The notes under the pieces were generated by a model that was given only the letters and a program-made list of their open reading frames with translations, ran no database searches and was not told the DNA's origin. DNA of 64,000 nt from Aquipuribacter nitratireducens (GTDB lineage: Bacteria; Actinomycetota; Actinomycetes; Actinomycetales; JBBAYJ01): the NCBI RefSeq assembly GCF_037860835.1, contig NZ_JBBEOG010000009.1, positions 1 through 64,000 on the forward strand. Direction: 5' to 3'. Both the position numbers and the translations under genes were made by a program. Shown one piece after another: positions 50,381 to 58,040 of this stretch (position 1 is its first letter; every line of letters starts with the position of its first letter).

Positions 50381-51934
50381 CTACTGCGGCCTGCCGTAGT
50401 GCATCGGAAGAACCTGTACGTGCTCCCACGGGAAGTTGGCCAGCACGGCGTAGGACGGCGTACCGGCGAGGAGACCGACCCAGGGGTCGGTACCAGTCCG
50501 GGCCTTCTCGGCCGCCCCGGACTCAGTCGTGACGGCGAGCGTCCCCGCCTTGTCGGTGACGATGAATCCGTGCCTCTGACCGGCCACGGCGATCATCTCG
50601 GCGACCGGGTGGAGGTCGAGCGCAGCGACGTCGAGCTTCGGGTCGAGGCGGAAGCGGATGCCTTCGGGCATGGCGTGTGGATCGGTGCTGAATCCGTCGG
50701 AGCGCTGGGCAGGCCAGCTGAACGTCTTCCAGTGAGCAGGTGCAGGGATGGCGACGTTGACCGCGTGGTCGATGCGCCCGGCGCGGATGTCGGCGATGCG
50801 CACCATGCCGGCGGAGTTCGCCAGTCCTGTCGCGGTCGAGCCCCAGTTTCCTTCGAAGATCCCGTCGGACGTCGAGGCGTCGTCGATCCGGCCGCCCCAG
50901 CACGCGTACCAGCCGTCCGTGCGCCTCTCCATGCGCCAGAACTCCCACAGTTGGTCGGTGCCTGGGGAGTAGACGGAGAGGGCGGCGTCGCGCCCGACGG
51001 CCGGAACCGCGCCGTTCGGGACAGGAACCGACCCGAAGATCGTGTTCCAGCCGCTGGGCGTGTAGCCCTTGTTCTGACAGTCGTGGAAGCGCACCGGCAC
51101 TCGTGGTACTTCGGGGCCTGCCTCGTAGTAGCTGTTGTTGTACTGCCACACGTTGAGGGACGCGACGCCGCCGTAGAGGTCGGCGAAGGATGCGCGGAGG
51201 TGCGCCGCCATGGCGGCGCTCTCCGGATGGAGCGGCGCTGTCCGGACATCCGCCGTCCAGACACGGCTCTTCGCGAACGTGTAGGCAGCGGACGACGCGA
51301 CAGGGCTCGGGCTCACCGTCGGGGACGGACTCACCGTCGGGGACGGACTCACCGTCGGGGACGGACTCACCGTCGGGGACGGACTCACCGTCGGGGACGG
51401 ACTCACCGTCGGGGACGGACTCACCGTCGGGGACGGACTCACCGTCGGGGACGGGCTCGGCCTCTTGCCCGGCTTCTTGGTGGGCGCCGCCATGCGCGCG
51501 TACTGCCCCTCGGCCCAACTGGACGCGACGACATGCCGGCGCGCGCGAGAGCCGGAGGTGGAGTCGCTCGCCGACGACATCCACGCGGCGACTCGCGAGT
51601 CGCTGGAAGCCGCCCAAGAGGCAACAGGGGAAGCGGCCGACGCCTCGGACAACTGGCTCGTCGGGGCCATCGCCGTCGCCTCGGCGGCCGACGTCGGCGT
51701 CGAGCCAGGAAGCACGGCCCCCGCGGCCGACCCGAGGCCGGAGGACGGCGCCACACCTGCGCGCGGCGCCGTCGCATCAGCCCACCGCGCGATCTGGAGG
51801 AGACGCGCCGGCCCGCTCGAGCCCTCGGGCATGAAGACCTCTTCCGACTGCGCAGTCGCTGCCCCAGCAACGAGGGAGCCAGCGGTCACGGTGGCGAGCA
51901 GAGTGGCAACGAGGGCAGTGCGACGTGGAGGCAT
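50381..51934 (-). CDS. Secreted protein of an unrecognised conserved family (paralogue 2)
   Basis: 517 residues. The signal peptide is [20 protein letters not shown], ending GAATAQ. An Ala/Ser-rich region follows, then eight copies of PSPTVS, then the same domain as the protein at 47976-49181. Its blocks are [74 protein letters not shown] and [20 protein letters not shown]. Unlike paralogue 1 it appears fully exported with a long wall-spanning linker. The ATG at 51934 is chosen because the signal peptide begins there. Confidence 0.78.
   Translation of the reverse strand: MPPRRTALVATLLATVTAGSLVAGAATAQSEEVFMPEGSSGPARLLQIARWADATAPRAGVAPSSGLGSAAGAVLPGSTPTSAAEATAMAPTSQLSEASAASPVASWAASSDSRVAAWMSSASDSTSGSRARRHVVASSWAEGQYARMAAPTKKPGKRPSPSPTVSPSPTVSPSPTVSPSPTVSPSPTVSPSPTVSPSPTVSPSPTVSPSPVASSAAYTFAKSRVWTADVRTAPLHPESAAMAAHLRASFADLYGGVASLNVWQYNNSYYEAGPEVPRVPVRFHDCQNKGYTPSGWNTIFGSVPVPNGAVPAVGRDAALSVYSPGTDQLWEFWRMERRTDGWYACWGGRIDDASTSDGIFEGNWGSTATGLANSAGMVRIADIRAGRIDHAVNVAIPAPAHWKTFSWPAQRSDGFSTDPHAMPEGIRFRLDPKLDVAALDLHPVAEMIAVAGQRHGFIVTDKAGTLAVTTESGAAEKARTGTDPWVGLLAGTPSYAVLANFPWEHVQVLPMHYGRPQ
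51312..51455 (-). repeat. 18-base coding minisatellite, 8 copies (PSPTVS)n
   Basis: The unit GGACTCACCGTCGGGGAC repeats eight times with almost no variation, encoding PSPTVS on the minus strand. Base-level near-identity points to recent expansion by slippage or recombination. Copy number changes of whole units keep the frame and would lengthen or shorten the linker. Confidence 0.9.
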
Positions 51935-52248
51935 GAGGAGACGTCCATCTCGAGCAGGGGGTGGTCTCCCCTGAAGGACGGTCGAACCACGGCGCGACGG
52001 GAGCACTGCGACGGCGGACCACCCGCGATGAGGAGGCCGTTGGACGCATCGTCATCGTGAGGCCCCACGGCTGCCGAGCGTTGGGCCGGTGGGGCGACAC
52101 ACTCGGCTACCAACGGGACGCACCGTGTCCATGTGAACGGCGATGGGCCTCCGCGCGCTCCTGTCGGTTAGCCTCGAGGGCGGCGCGGACGGTGCGGACT
52201 GCGGCAGATCCATCACCGAGCCGACCGTCGAGCCCCTTGGAGCCGCAC
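51935..52248. promoter_or_regulatory. Divergent spacer between secreted protein and Wzz
   Basis: 314 bases with no gene. It must hold promoters for the minus-strand secreted protein and the plus-strand Wzz-Wzy pair. A TANNNT box (TAGCCT, 52169-52174) is the best -10 candidate for the plus side, about 75 bases before the ATG. I found no convincing -35 or operator. Confidence 0.35.
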
Positions 52249-53322
52249 ATGACGCAGCAATGGCCGAGCGCCTACGCCGAGCCGCCCGGCGAGCAGGGCC
52301 CCGGCGCTCTCCGGCGTCACGGGGAACGCCTTCTCCGTCGCTGGTACATCAGCGCCCCGCTCGTTCTCGTCGGCGCGGCCGTCGGCGTCGCCGCTGCGGC
52401 GGCAGCGCCGCCGTCCTACACCGCGGAGGCGCGGCTGGTGGTCGGTGGTCAGACGCTCGAGGCACGCTCCGTGCCCGGCGTGGTCTTCGCGACTCAAGAG
52501 CTTGCCGAGAGCTACTCGCGCTTCGTGGACGACGCGGCCGCGACGGGACGCGTGCAGGAGCTGGTCGGGATCCAGACCAGCGAAACGATCACCTCGGTGA
52601 GCGCGTCGCCGATCCCTGAGTCGAGCGTCATGATCGTCGAGGTGAGCGGCAGCGACGCGGAGGACGCGCAGCGGACAGCACAGGCGCTGTCGGAGGCGCT
52701 CGTCGACCAGGTCTCGGGCGTCTCGACGCAGGACGAGGCGGAAGGGGCTCTCGCGCGCTACGAGGAGCTGAGTACGGAGGCGTCGCAGCTGCAGGCGGAG
52801 ATCGCGAGCCTCGAAGCCGACCTCGCCCAGCTCGGCACGAGTGGCGCGGGGGGGGCTCGGGGTCCGGAGGCGGATGTCCTTCGTGCTGAGGTCGCCGCCG
52901 CACAGTCACGCCTGAGCGTCCTGACGCTGCGGCAGGAGGCGGCCGGTGACCGGTACCTCGAGCTCACCACCACCGACCAGGTGAGCCTGACCCTCGTCCG
53001 GGACGCCGAGGTGGTTGCGGATGGACGTTCCCTGCTTCTCCTGCTCGGTGGTGTCGTCGGCGCTGCCGCGGGCCTCGCCGTCGCACTGGCGTTGGCCGCT
53101 CGGAGGCAGGCCGCCGGTCCCCGGCTGGTGCGTCACCAGGTAGCCCCCGGCGGCCCGGCACGCTCGCCGCAGCGCCCGACCGAGGACACCTCCGGGTCCC
53201 GCGTCGAAGGTGGCGACGCGGCCGCCGTCGTCAGCGTGGACGATGGCGTCTCGCCCTCCGAGGACGACCCCTTCGACGCCCTGCGGGGCGAGCGCCCCGG
53301 CGAGGTGTCTGGCCGCCGATGA
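52249..53322 (+). CDS. Wzz-like chain-length determinant without kinase (cluster 3)
   Basis: 357 residues. The first span is YISAPLVLVGAAVGVAAAAA near residues 32-52. An extracytoplasmic domain follows with ARLVVGGQTLEARSVPGVVF and FATQELAESYSRFVDDAA. A coiled-coil covers about 165-245 (YEELSTEASQLQAEIASLEA). The second span is SLLLLLGGVVGAAAGLAVAL, then a cytoplasmic acidic tail. The ATG at 52249 has TTGGAG 7 bases upstream. Its stop overlaps the Wzy start (ATGA). No P-loop, so any kinase must be separate. Confidence 0.85.
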   Translation: MTQQWPSAYAEPPGEQGPGALRRHGERLLRRWYISAPLVLVGAAVGVAAAAAAPPSYTAEARLVVGGQTLEARSVPGVVFATQELAESYSRFVDDAAATGRVQELVGIQTSETITSVSASPIPESSVMIVEVSGSDAEDAQRTAQALSEALVDQVSGVSTQDEAEGALARYEELSTEASQLQAEIASLEADLAQLGTSGAGGARGPEADVLRAEVAAAQSRLSVLTLRQEAAGDRYLELTTTDQVSLTLVRDAEVVADGRSLLLLLGGVVGAAAGLAVALALAARRQAAGPRLVRHQVAPGGPARSPQRPTEDTSGSRVEGGDAAAVVSVDDGVSPSEDDPFDALRGERPGEVSGRR

Positions 53323-54653
53323 CCACGGGTGTCGTCTCGGGCGACCGGTCAGAGGTGGAAGAGGCGGCCGTTCGCCAGGGCCTGCCCCTGTACGTCTGGG
53401 CGTTCACGCTCCTCGTCCCGCTCAGCATGTTCACCGGCCAGGCAGGGGCCCTTGGCGTCCCGCTCCCGCTCGACAGGTTGGTCCTGGCGACGGGTATCGG
53501 CCTCCTCATCCTCACGCCGGCCGCGTGGTCCCGCCTCCGGCTGCGCCCGGTCCACGTCGTCATGGGCGTTGCCGTGGCGGGGATCGCGCTGTCCGCGGCC
53601 GCCACCGGCGTCCTGCTGGACCAAGTGGCGCTGTTCGCCCTGCTCGACCGGGTGCTCGTGCCCTTTCTGCTCTTCGCCCTCGCGCCAGTGGTGTGGTCCA
53701 CGCCGCGACGGCGTGCGCTGCTCGTCAAGGTGGTCGTCGTCACGGGGCTGTACCTCGGGACCACCGCGCTGCTGGAGATGGTGGCGCCGCAGCTGGTATG
53801 GCCGGCCTACATCGTCGATCCGGAGGTCGGCATCCAGTACGGCCGGGCGCGGGGACCCTTCGTCGCCTCCGAGGCGGCGGGACTCGTCCTCGGCATGGCG
53901 GGGGCCGTGAGCGCCCTCGGCGTCGCGCGCCTGCACGGGACGTGGCGGTCACTCGCCGGCCTGTCGGTCCTGCTCTGCACCATCGGCACCGCCCTCACCC
54001 TCACCCGCTCGATCTGGCTCGGCACCGTGCTGGGGCTGCTGGCGGTGTGCGTCCTCGAGCGCCGACTGCGCCTGCCGGCTCTCGTGCTCACGGTGTCGAC
54101 GGCACTCGTGGGCGTCGTGGTCGTCGCCTCCGTCCCGACCCTGCAGGAGTCCTTCACCGACCGTGCCACGACCTCGCGGTCCCTCTTCGACCGTGCCAAC
54201 ACCAACGCCGCGGGGCTCAGAGTCGTCGAGGACCGGCCGCTGACCGGCCTCGGCTGGACTCGCTTCGCGGCCGGGGAGGGCATGGACTACATCCGACAGG
54301 CCGACGACTACCCGTTGACCAATGTGCGCATCGAGATCCACAACGTGCCGCTGTCGCGGGCGGCGGAGACGGGCCTGCCGGTGGCCCTGGCGTACGTCGT
54401 CGCCGTCCTGCTCTCCCTCGTCACGCCGCTGCTGCGACACTACGACGGGGAGCAGCACGGCTGGCGCCTCGTGGCGGTCGCGAGCGTCCTCATGTGGCTG
54501 ACGGCCGCGATGCTGAGCCCAGTCCCGTACCCGACCGCCAACTACCTCGTATGGCTGCTCGCGGGCGTTGCGGCGGCACCGGTCCTCACGCGGGACGGCG
54601 GGGACCCGTGGGCCGCCGTCCGGCCGCTCAGTCCCCCGACGCCCGCGAGGTGA
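53319..54653 (+). CDS. O-antigen ligase/Wzy-like polymerase (cluster 3)
   Basis: 444 residues with about 11 membrane spans. FTLLVPLSMFTGQAG opens the first. YIVDPEVGIQYGRARGPFVA then SEAAGL is the large external loop. LTLTRSIWLGTVLGLLAVC and RVVEDRPLTGLGWTRFAAGE are the Wzy_C-type hallmark regions, the latter being the second loop. It would polymerise repeat units at the outer membrane face. ATGA overlap with Wzz. It converges with the flippase gene, with which it overlaps by 26 bases at the 3' ends. Confidence 0.88.
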   Translation: MTTGVVSGDRSEVEEAAVRQGLPLYVWAFTLLVPLSMFTGQAGALGVPLPLDRLVLATGIGLLILTPAAWSRLRLRPVHVVMGVAVAGIALSAAATGVLLDQVALFALLDRVLVPFLLFALAPVVWSTPRRRALLVKVVVVTGLYLGTTALLEMVAPQLVWPAYIVDPEVGIQYGRARGPFVASEAAGLVLGMAGAVSALGVARLHGTWRSLAGLSVLLCTIGTALTLTRSIWLGTVLGLLAVCVLERRLRLPALVLTVSTALVGVVVVASVPTLQESFTDRATTSRSLFDRANTNAAGLRVVEDRPLTGLGWTRFAAGEGMDYIRQADDYPLTNVRIEIHNVPLSRAAETGLPVALAYVVAVLLSLVTPLLRHYDGEQHGWRLVAVASVLMWLTAAMLSPVPYPTANYLVWLLAGVAAAPVLTRDGGDPWAAVRPLSPPTPAR

Positions 54654-56190
54654 GGGTCCGCCACATGTCTGCGACCTCACGCCGCACGCGGGGCCACGCG
54701 GCGGCGAGAAGCACCCCGACGGCCGCAGCGACGGACCCGGCCACGAGCACGGTGACGACCGCCCCCTGCTCGTCGAGCAGGAGGGCGCTGCCGAGCGCGG
54801 CCCCGGCCATGGCAGCTGCGACGAGGAAGGGGCGCACCACCGAGCCGATGACGTCGACGAGCGAGACCGGCGTCCCCCGTCCGGCGAGGTAAAGCCCGAC
54901 GGGCGCGAGGGCCACGCCGATGACGGCGGTGACCGCGGCGACGCCCTCGATGCCCCACGGTGTGCCGACGAAGAAGCCAGCGATGCCGATCGGGCGGCTC
55001 ACGAGCGCCCAGCGCGCCCACTGCCACGCTCGCCCGGACGTCGCGTACAGCCATCCGTTGGTGTACCCGACGACACCCGCCAGTCCGGCGATCGAGAGCC
55101 ACCGGAAGACGGGCACCGCCTCCGTCCACTGCGGACCCAGCATGATGGCGACGACGTCGTCGGCGAGGACGACGAGCACCAGGACGAGCGGCATGCAGAC
55201 GTAGGAGAGCCCGGCGACGACCGTCAGGTAGTAGCGCCGATACCGCTCGTCGTCGCCCCACAGCGCCCCCAGTGTCGGGCGCATGACGTTGGCGACGGGC
55301 TGGAGAACCTGCTCGAGCGGCGCGTGGAGGAGGTTGTACGCCCGCGAGTACAGACCCACCGGCGGGGCGCCGAGGAACGCACCGATGACGACCGCGTCGG
55401 CGTTCTTCCCGACGTAGTTGACGAGGTGGAAGCTCGACACCCCGCCGCCGAAGTGGAGCATCCCGCCGATGCCGGAGCGCCGGCGCGGCGGTCCGGGCCG
55501 CCACGGCACCGCCGCCCACGCCAGCGCGACCCCGAGCCCGGTCTGGACGATGACCTGTATGACGAGCGCCCAGTAGCCCGCACCGAGAAGGGCGGCGGCG
55601 ACGGAGGCGAGGATGCCGAAGACTACGGAGACGCCCTGCCGGATCGCGACCTGCCGGTACTGCAGGCGCCGCATGAGCAGGGCGTGGTGCTGGACGCCGA
55701 GCCCCGCGAGGGCGAACGACGTCGCCGTGGCGAGCGTGATGCCGAGGAGCTCCTCGCGGCCGAAAGCGAGCGCCACGAGCGGCGCGCTGGCCATGGCGAG
55801 AAGCATGAGGACGGTGCCGAGCGCGACGTTGAGCCAGAACAGGGTGCTCGACTGAGCGTGGTCGATGCGCGGACGCTGGATGACGGCCTCGCTGATGCCG
55901 AGCGTGCCGACGACCGTGACGAGCCCCGTGATGGCGGTGACGATGGCGACGAGACCGTAGTCGTCGGGGGACAGGATCCGCGCGAGGACGGGGATGCTCG
56001 CCAGGCGGACGGCGTAGGCGATGCCCTGGGTGCCGACGTTCCACGCGATGCCGCGGGCGCTGCGACCGCCGGCGCCCGCCATCTCCGGACGCTCGAGTGC
56101 GGCGTCGCGCGCCGCGTGGCGTGCCTCGCGGCGGGCGGCCTGCCGGGCGGCGGAGCGGGCACCGGCGCGCGTCCGGAAATCCGCCGTCAC
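54628..56190 (-). CDS. Wzx-type flippase (cluster 3)
   Basis: 520 residues. After an Arg/Ala-rich cytoplasmic N-terminus come RGIAWNVGTQGIAYAVRLAS, ARILSPDDYGLVAIVTAITG and FHLVNYVGKNADAVVIGAFL with GAPPVGLYSRAYNLL, the MOP-flippase pattern, over 12-14 spans. It closely resembles the cluster 1 flippase (shared GVQHxALLMRR and GWLYATSGR). GTG at 56190 overlaps the GT2 stop (GTGA). An upstream in-frame extension is antisense-like Arg/Gly-rich sequence and is rejected. Confidence 0.9.
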   Translation of the reverse strand: MTADFRTRAGARSAARQAARREARHAARDAALERPEMAGAGGRSARGIAWNVGTQGIAYAVRLASIPVLARILSPDDYGLVAIVTAITGLVTVVGTLGISEAVIQRPRIDHAQSSTLFWLNVALGTVLMLLAMASAPLVALAFGREELLGITLATATSFALAGLGVQHHALLMRRLQYRQVAIRQGVSVVFGILASVAAALLGAGYWALVIQVIVQTGLGVALAWAAVPWRPGPPRRRSGIGGMLHFGGGVSSFHLVNYVGKNADAVVIGAFLGAPPVGLYSRAYNLLHAPLEQVLQPVANVMRPTLGALWGDDERYRRYYLTVVAGLSYVCMPLVLVLVVLADDVVAIMLGPQWTEAVPVFRWLSIAGLAGVVGYTNGWLYATSGRAWQWARWALVSRPIGIAGFFVGTPWGIEGVAAVTAVIGVALAPVGLYLAGRGTPVSLVDVIGSVVRPFLVAAAMAGAALGSALLLDEQGAVVTVLVAGSVAAAVGVLLAAAWPRVRREVADMWRTLTSRASGD

Positions 56191-57161
56191 GCGGTGGGCG
56201 TCCGCGACGGGACACGGGCCAGCCAGACCTCCGCCTCGGCGCGCACGTCCTGCGGGACCTGCGCCGCGGCCCACCGCTCGGCGCGCTGCCGGAGCACACC
56301 GGGAGCGGCCGCGGCGACCGCGGCTCGGGCGATCAGGCGGGGTTCGCGCCGGCGCACCGCCAGGCCGGCGTAGGTGCGCGCAGCGTCCCAACGCCGCCCG
56401 GAGCGCAGCTCGAGGTCGCCCCAGATGAAGTCCCAGCTGTCGAAGTCGCCCTCCACGCCCTGCTCGGCCTGCAGCCGCTCGAGGCGAGGACGCAGGGCCG
56501 CCTTCGCGGCCCGGCCGTTGGCGGTGCCGCGGGACAGGCCGCCGCCGTGGACGAGGTAGCCGACAACAGGTCGGTCGACCACAGCGAGCGGCGCGACCAA
56601 GGAGACTCGGACCCACATCTCGTAATCGCCGTGGTGGCGCATGTCCTCGTCGAACCCACCGACCTCCTCGACCACGGAGCGGGCGACGACCGTGCCGGAG
56701 CCGCCGCCGGGGATGAGGTTGGTCGCGACCTGGCGGCGCTGCATGCCGGGCGGCGGGGGGGCCTGCCACGACAGGATGCGCAGGTCGTCGTCGACGGATA
56801 CCGCGCCCGCCGTCACCCAGCCCGCTCCGGGCGTCTGCTCCACGGCGGCCAGCTGGGCGCTCAGCTTGTCCGGGGCCCACAGGTCGTCGTCGTCGAGATA
56901 GGCGACCCACGACGCCGTCGTGGCGGCGGCGCCGGCATTGCGCGCGGCGCACGGCCCCCCGTGCGGCCGCGGAGACGGCACCACCCGGAAGCGGGGGTCG
57001 CCGAGGGCATCGACGACGCGCTCGGCGACGCCGCCCTCGCCGTCGTCGACGACGACGACCTCGAGGTCCACGCCGGTCTGCCACGCGACCGTGCGCAGGG
57101 TGCGGTGGAGCAGGTCGGGACGGTCGTGCGTCGGCACGACCACGGCGACGTCCGCCCCCAT
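56187..57161 (-). CDS. GT2 glycosyltransferase
   Basis: 324 residues. ADVAVVVPTHDRPDLLHRTL, LEVVVVDDGEGGVAE, PCAARNAGAAATTASWVAYL and DDDDLW (metal-binding acidic run) define the GT-A domain. GFDEDMRHHGDYEMWVRVSL is the acceptor-side block. I prefer the ATG at 57161 to the GTG at 57164, because GGAGG lies 5 bases before the ATG but too close to the GTG. The last 90 residues are helical and basic. Coupled to the flippase gene. Confidence 0.88.
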   Translation of the reverse strand: MGADVAVVVPTHDRPDLLHRTLRTVAWQTGVDLEVVVVDDGEGGVAERVVDALGDPRFRVVPSPRPHGGPCAARNAGAAATTASWVAYLDDDDLWAPDKLSAQLAAVEQTPGAGWVTAGAVSVDDDLRILSWQAPPPPGMQRRQVATNLIPGGGSGTVVARSVVEEVGGFDEDMRHHGDYEMWVRVSLVAPLAVVDRPVVGYLVHGGGLSRGTANGRAAKAALRPRLERLQAEQGVEGDFDSWDFIWGDLELRSGRRWDAARTYAGLAVRRREPRLIARAAVAAAAPGVLRQRAERWAAAQVPQDVRAEAEVWLARVPSRTPTA

Positions 57162-57257
57162 CACGCCCTCCCGTCCGTTGCTGGCACGAGTCGAGAGTAC
57201 GGGCGGCTGCCGAGAGCGGCGTCCGGCGGGGGCCTGGTCACCGCCGGGCCGGAGAAC

Positions 57258-57800
57258 TCAGACGGGCTCCGGCTGTGGTGCGCCGTCGCGGAATCCGACC
57301 ACCCGCGCCGGGGAGCCGACGACGATCGCACCGGCCGGGACGTCGCGGGTGACGACCGACCCTGCACCGACGATCGCCCCGTCCCCTATCGTCACGCCCG
57401 CCACGACGACGACCCGCACCCCGAGCCACGCACCGTCGCCGATGACGACGTCCCGCTCGCGCCGCGGCTGGTCCATGATGTGGGTCCCCCAATGGCTGCC
57501 GTAGTCGCTGGCGGTGATGAACACCTCGGGTGCCAGGACGCAGCCGTCGCCGAGTCTGATCCGACCGCTGCCGTCCCCGGCCCACAGCGCGGAACGCTCG
57601 CCGATGTACACCCGCTGGCCGACCGTGATGCGCTCGGCGTTGCGCAGGCTCACGTTCGGCGACATGTGCAGGTCCGGCCCGGCCGTGATCAGGCGGCGTT
57701 CCTCGACGTGCCCCCAGGCGTAGAGATGGACGAGGCGGAGAACGTGAAGCCACGTGCGGGGGTCCAGCAGACGGAGTGCGGCGCGTGTCGTGGTCGTCAC
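57258..57800 (-). CDS. Left-handed beta-helix acetyltransferase, cluster 3
   Basis: 180 residues. DPRTWLHVLRLVHLYAWGHV precedes hexapeptide repeats (ITVGQRVYIGERSALWAGDG, IRLGDGCVLAPEVFITASDY, VVIGDGAWLGVRVVVVAGVT, IGDGAIVGAGSVVTRDVPAG). It is a clear paralogue of the protein at 14667-15218. I use the GTG at 57800, which has AAGGGG 7 bases upstream; an upstream in-frame ATG at 57821 has no such site. It starts divergently from the GT2-WecG fusion across a 240-base spacer. Confidence 0.86.
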   Translation of the reverse strand: MTTTTRAALRLLDPRTWLHVLRLVHLYAWGHVEERRLITAGPDLHMSPNVSLRNAERITVGQRVYIGERSALWAGDGSGRIRLGDGCVLAPEVFITASDYGSHWGTHIMDQPRRERDVVIGDGAWLGVRVVVVAGVTIGDGAIVGAGSVVTRDVPAGAIVVGSPARVVGFRDGAPQPEPV

Positions 57801-57987
57801 AGAGGTCCCCTTCCCTGCCACGGCAGAGCAGGACCGTAGCCGGACCCGCTGGCGCTGACCAGGCCCGAGGCCGGGACCAGGCAGGTGCAGTGGGCGTCAT
57901 GAGCGGGTACCGCCATCCATGCCGTCCCGCGCACCGAGTGGACCCGACGAAGCGCGCCACGTACTGTCGGAGCCAGCCACCGTTGGC

Positions 57988-58030
57988 CGGGTGGCGTCGA
58001 CCACCCGTCTGGGTGGTTTTTCCTTTTTCC
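57988..58030 (+). promoter_or_regulatory. Attenuator-like pair of mutually exclusive hairpins
   Basis: CGGGTGG (57988-57994) can pair with CCACCCG (58001-58007). The overlapping ACCACCC (58000-58006) can instead pair with GGGTGGT (58011-58017), whose stem is followed by a T-rich run (58017-58021 and 58024-58028), an intrinsic-terminator shape. The two folds share one arm and exclude each other. The element ends just before AGGAGG and the GTG at 58041. A simple terminator for a short upstream RNA is the alternative. Confidence 0.5.
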
Positions 58031-58040
58031 AGGAGGCCAC

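Noticed and set aside
51312-51455. CRISPR-like array
   Set aside because: In-frame coding tandem repeat (PSPTVS) without spacers.
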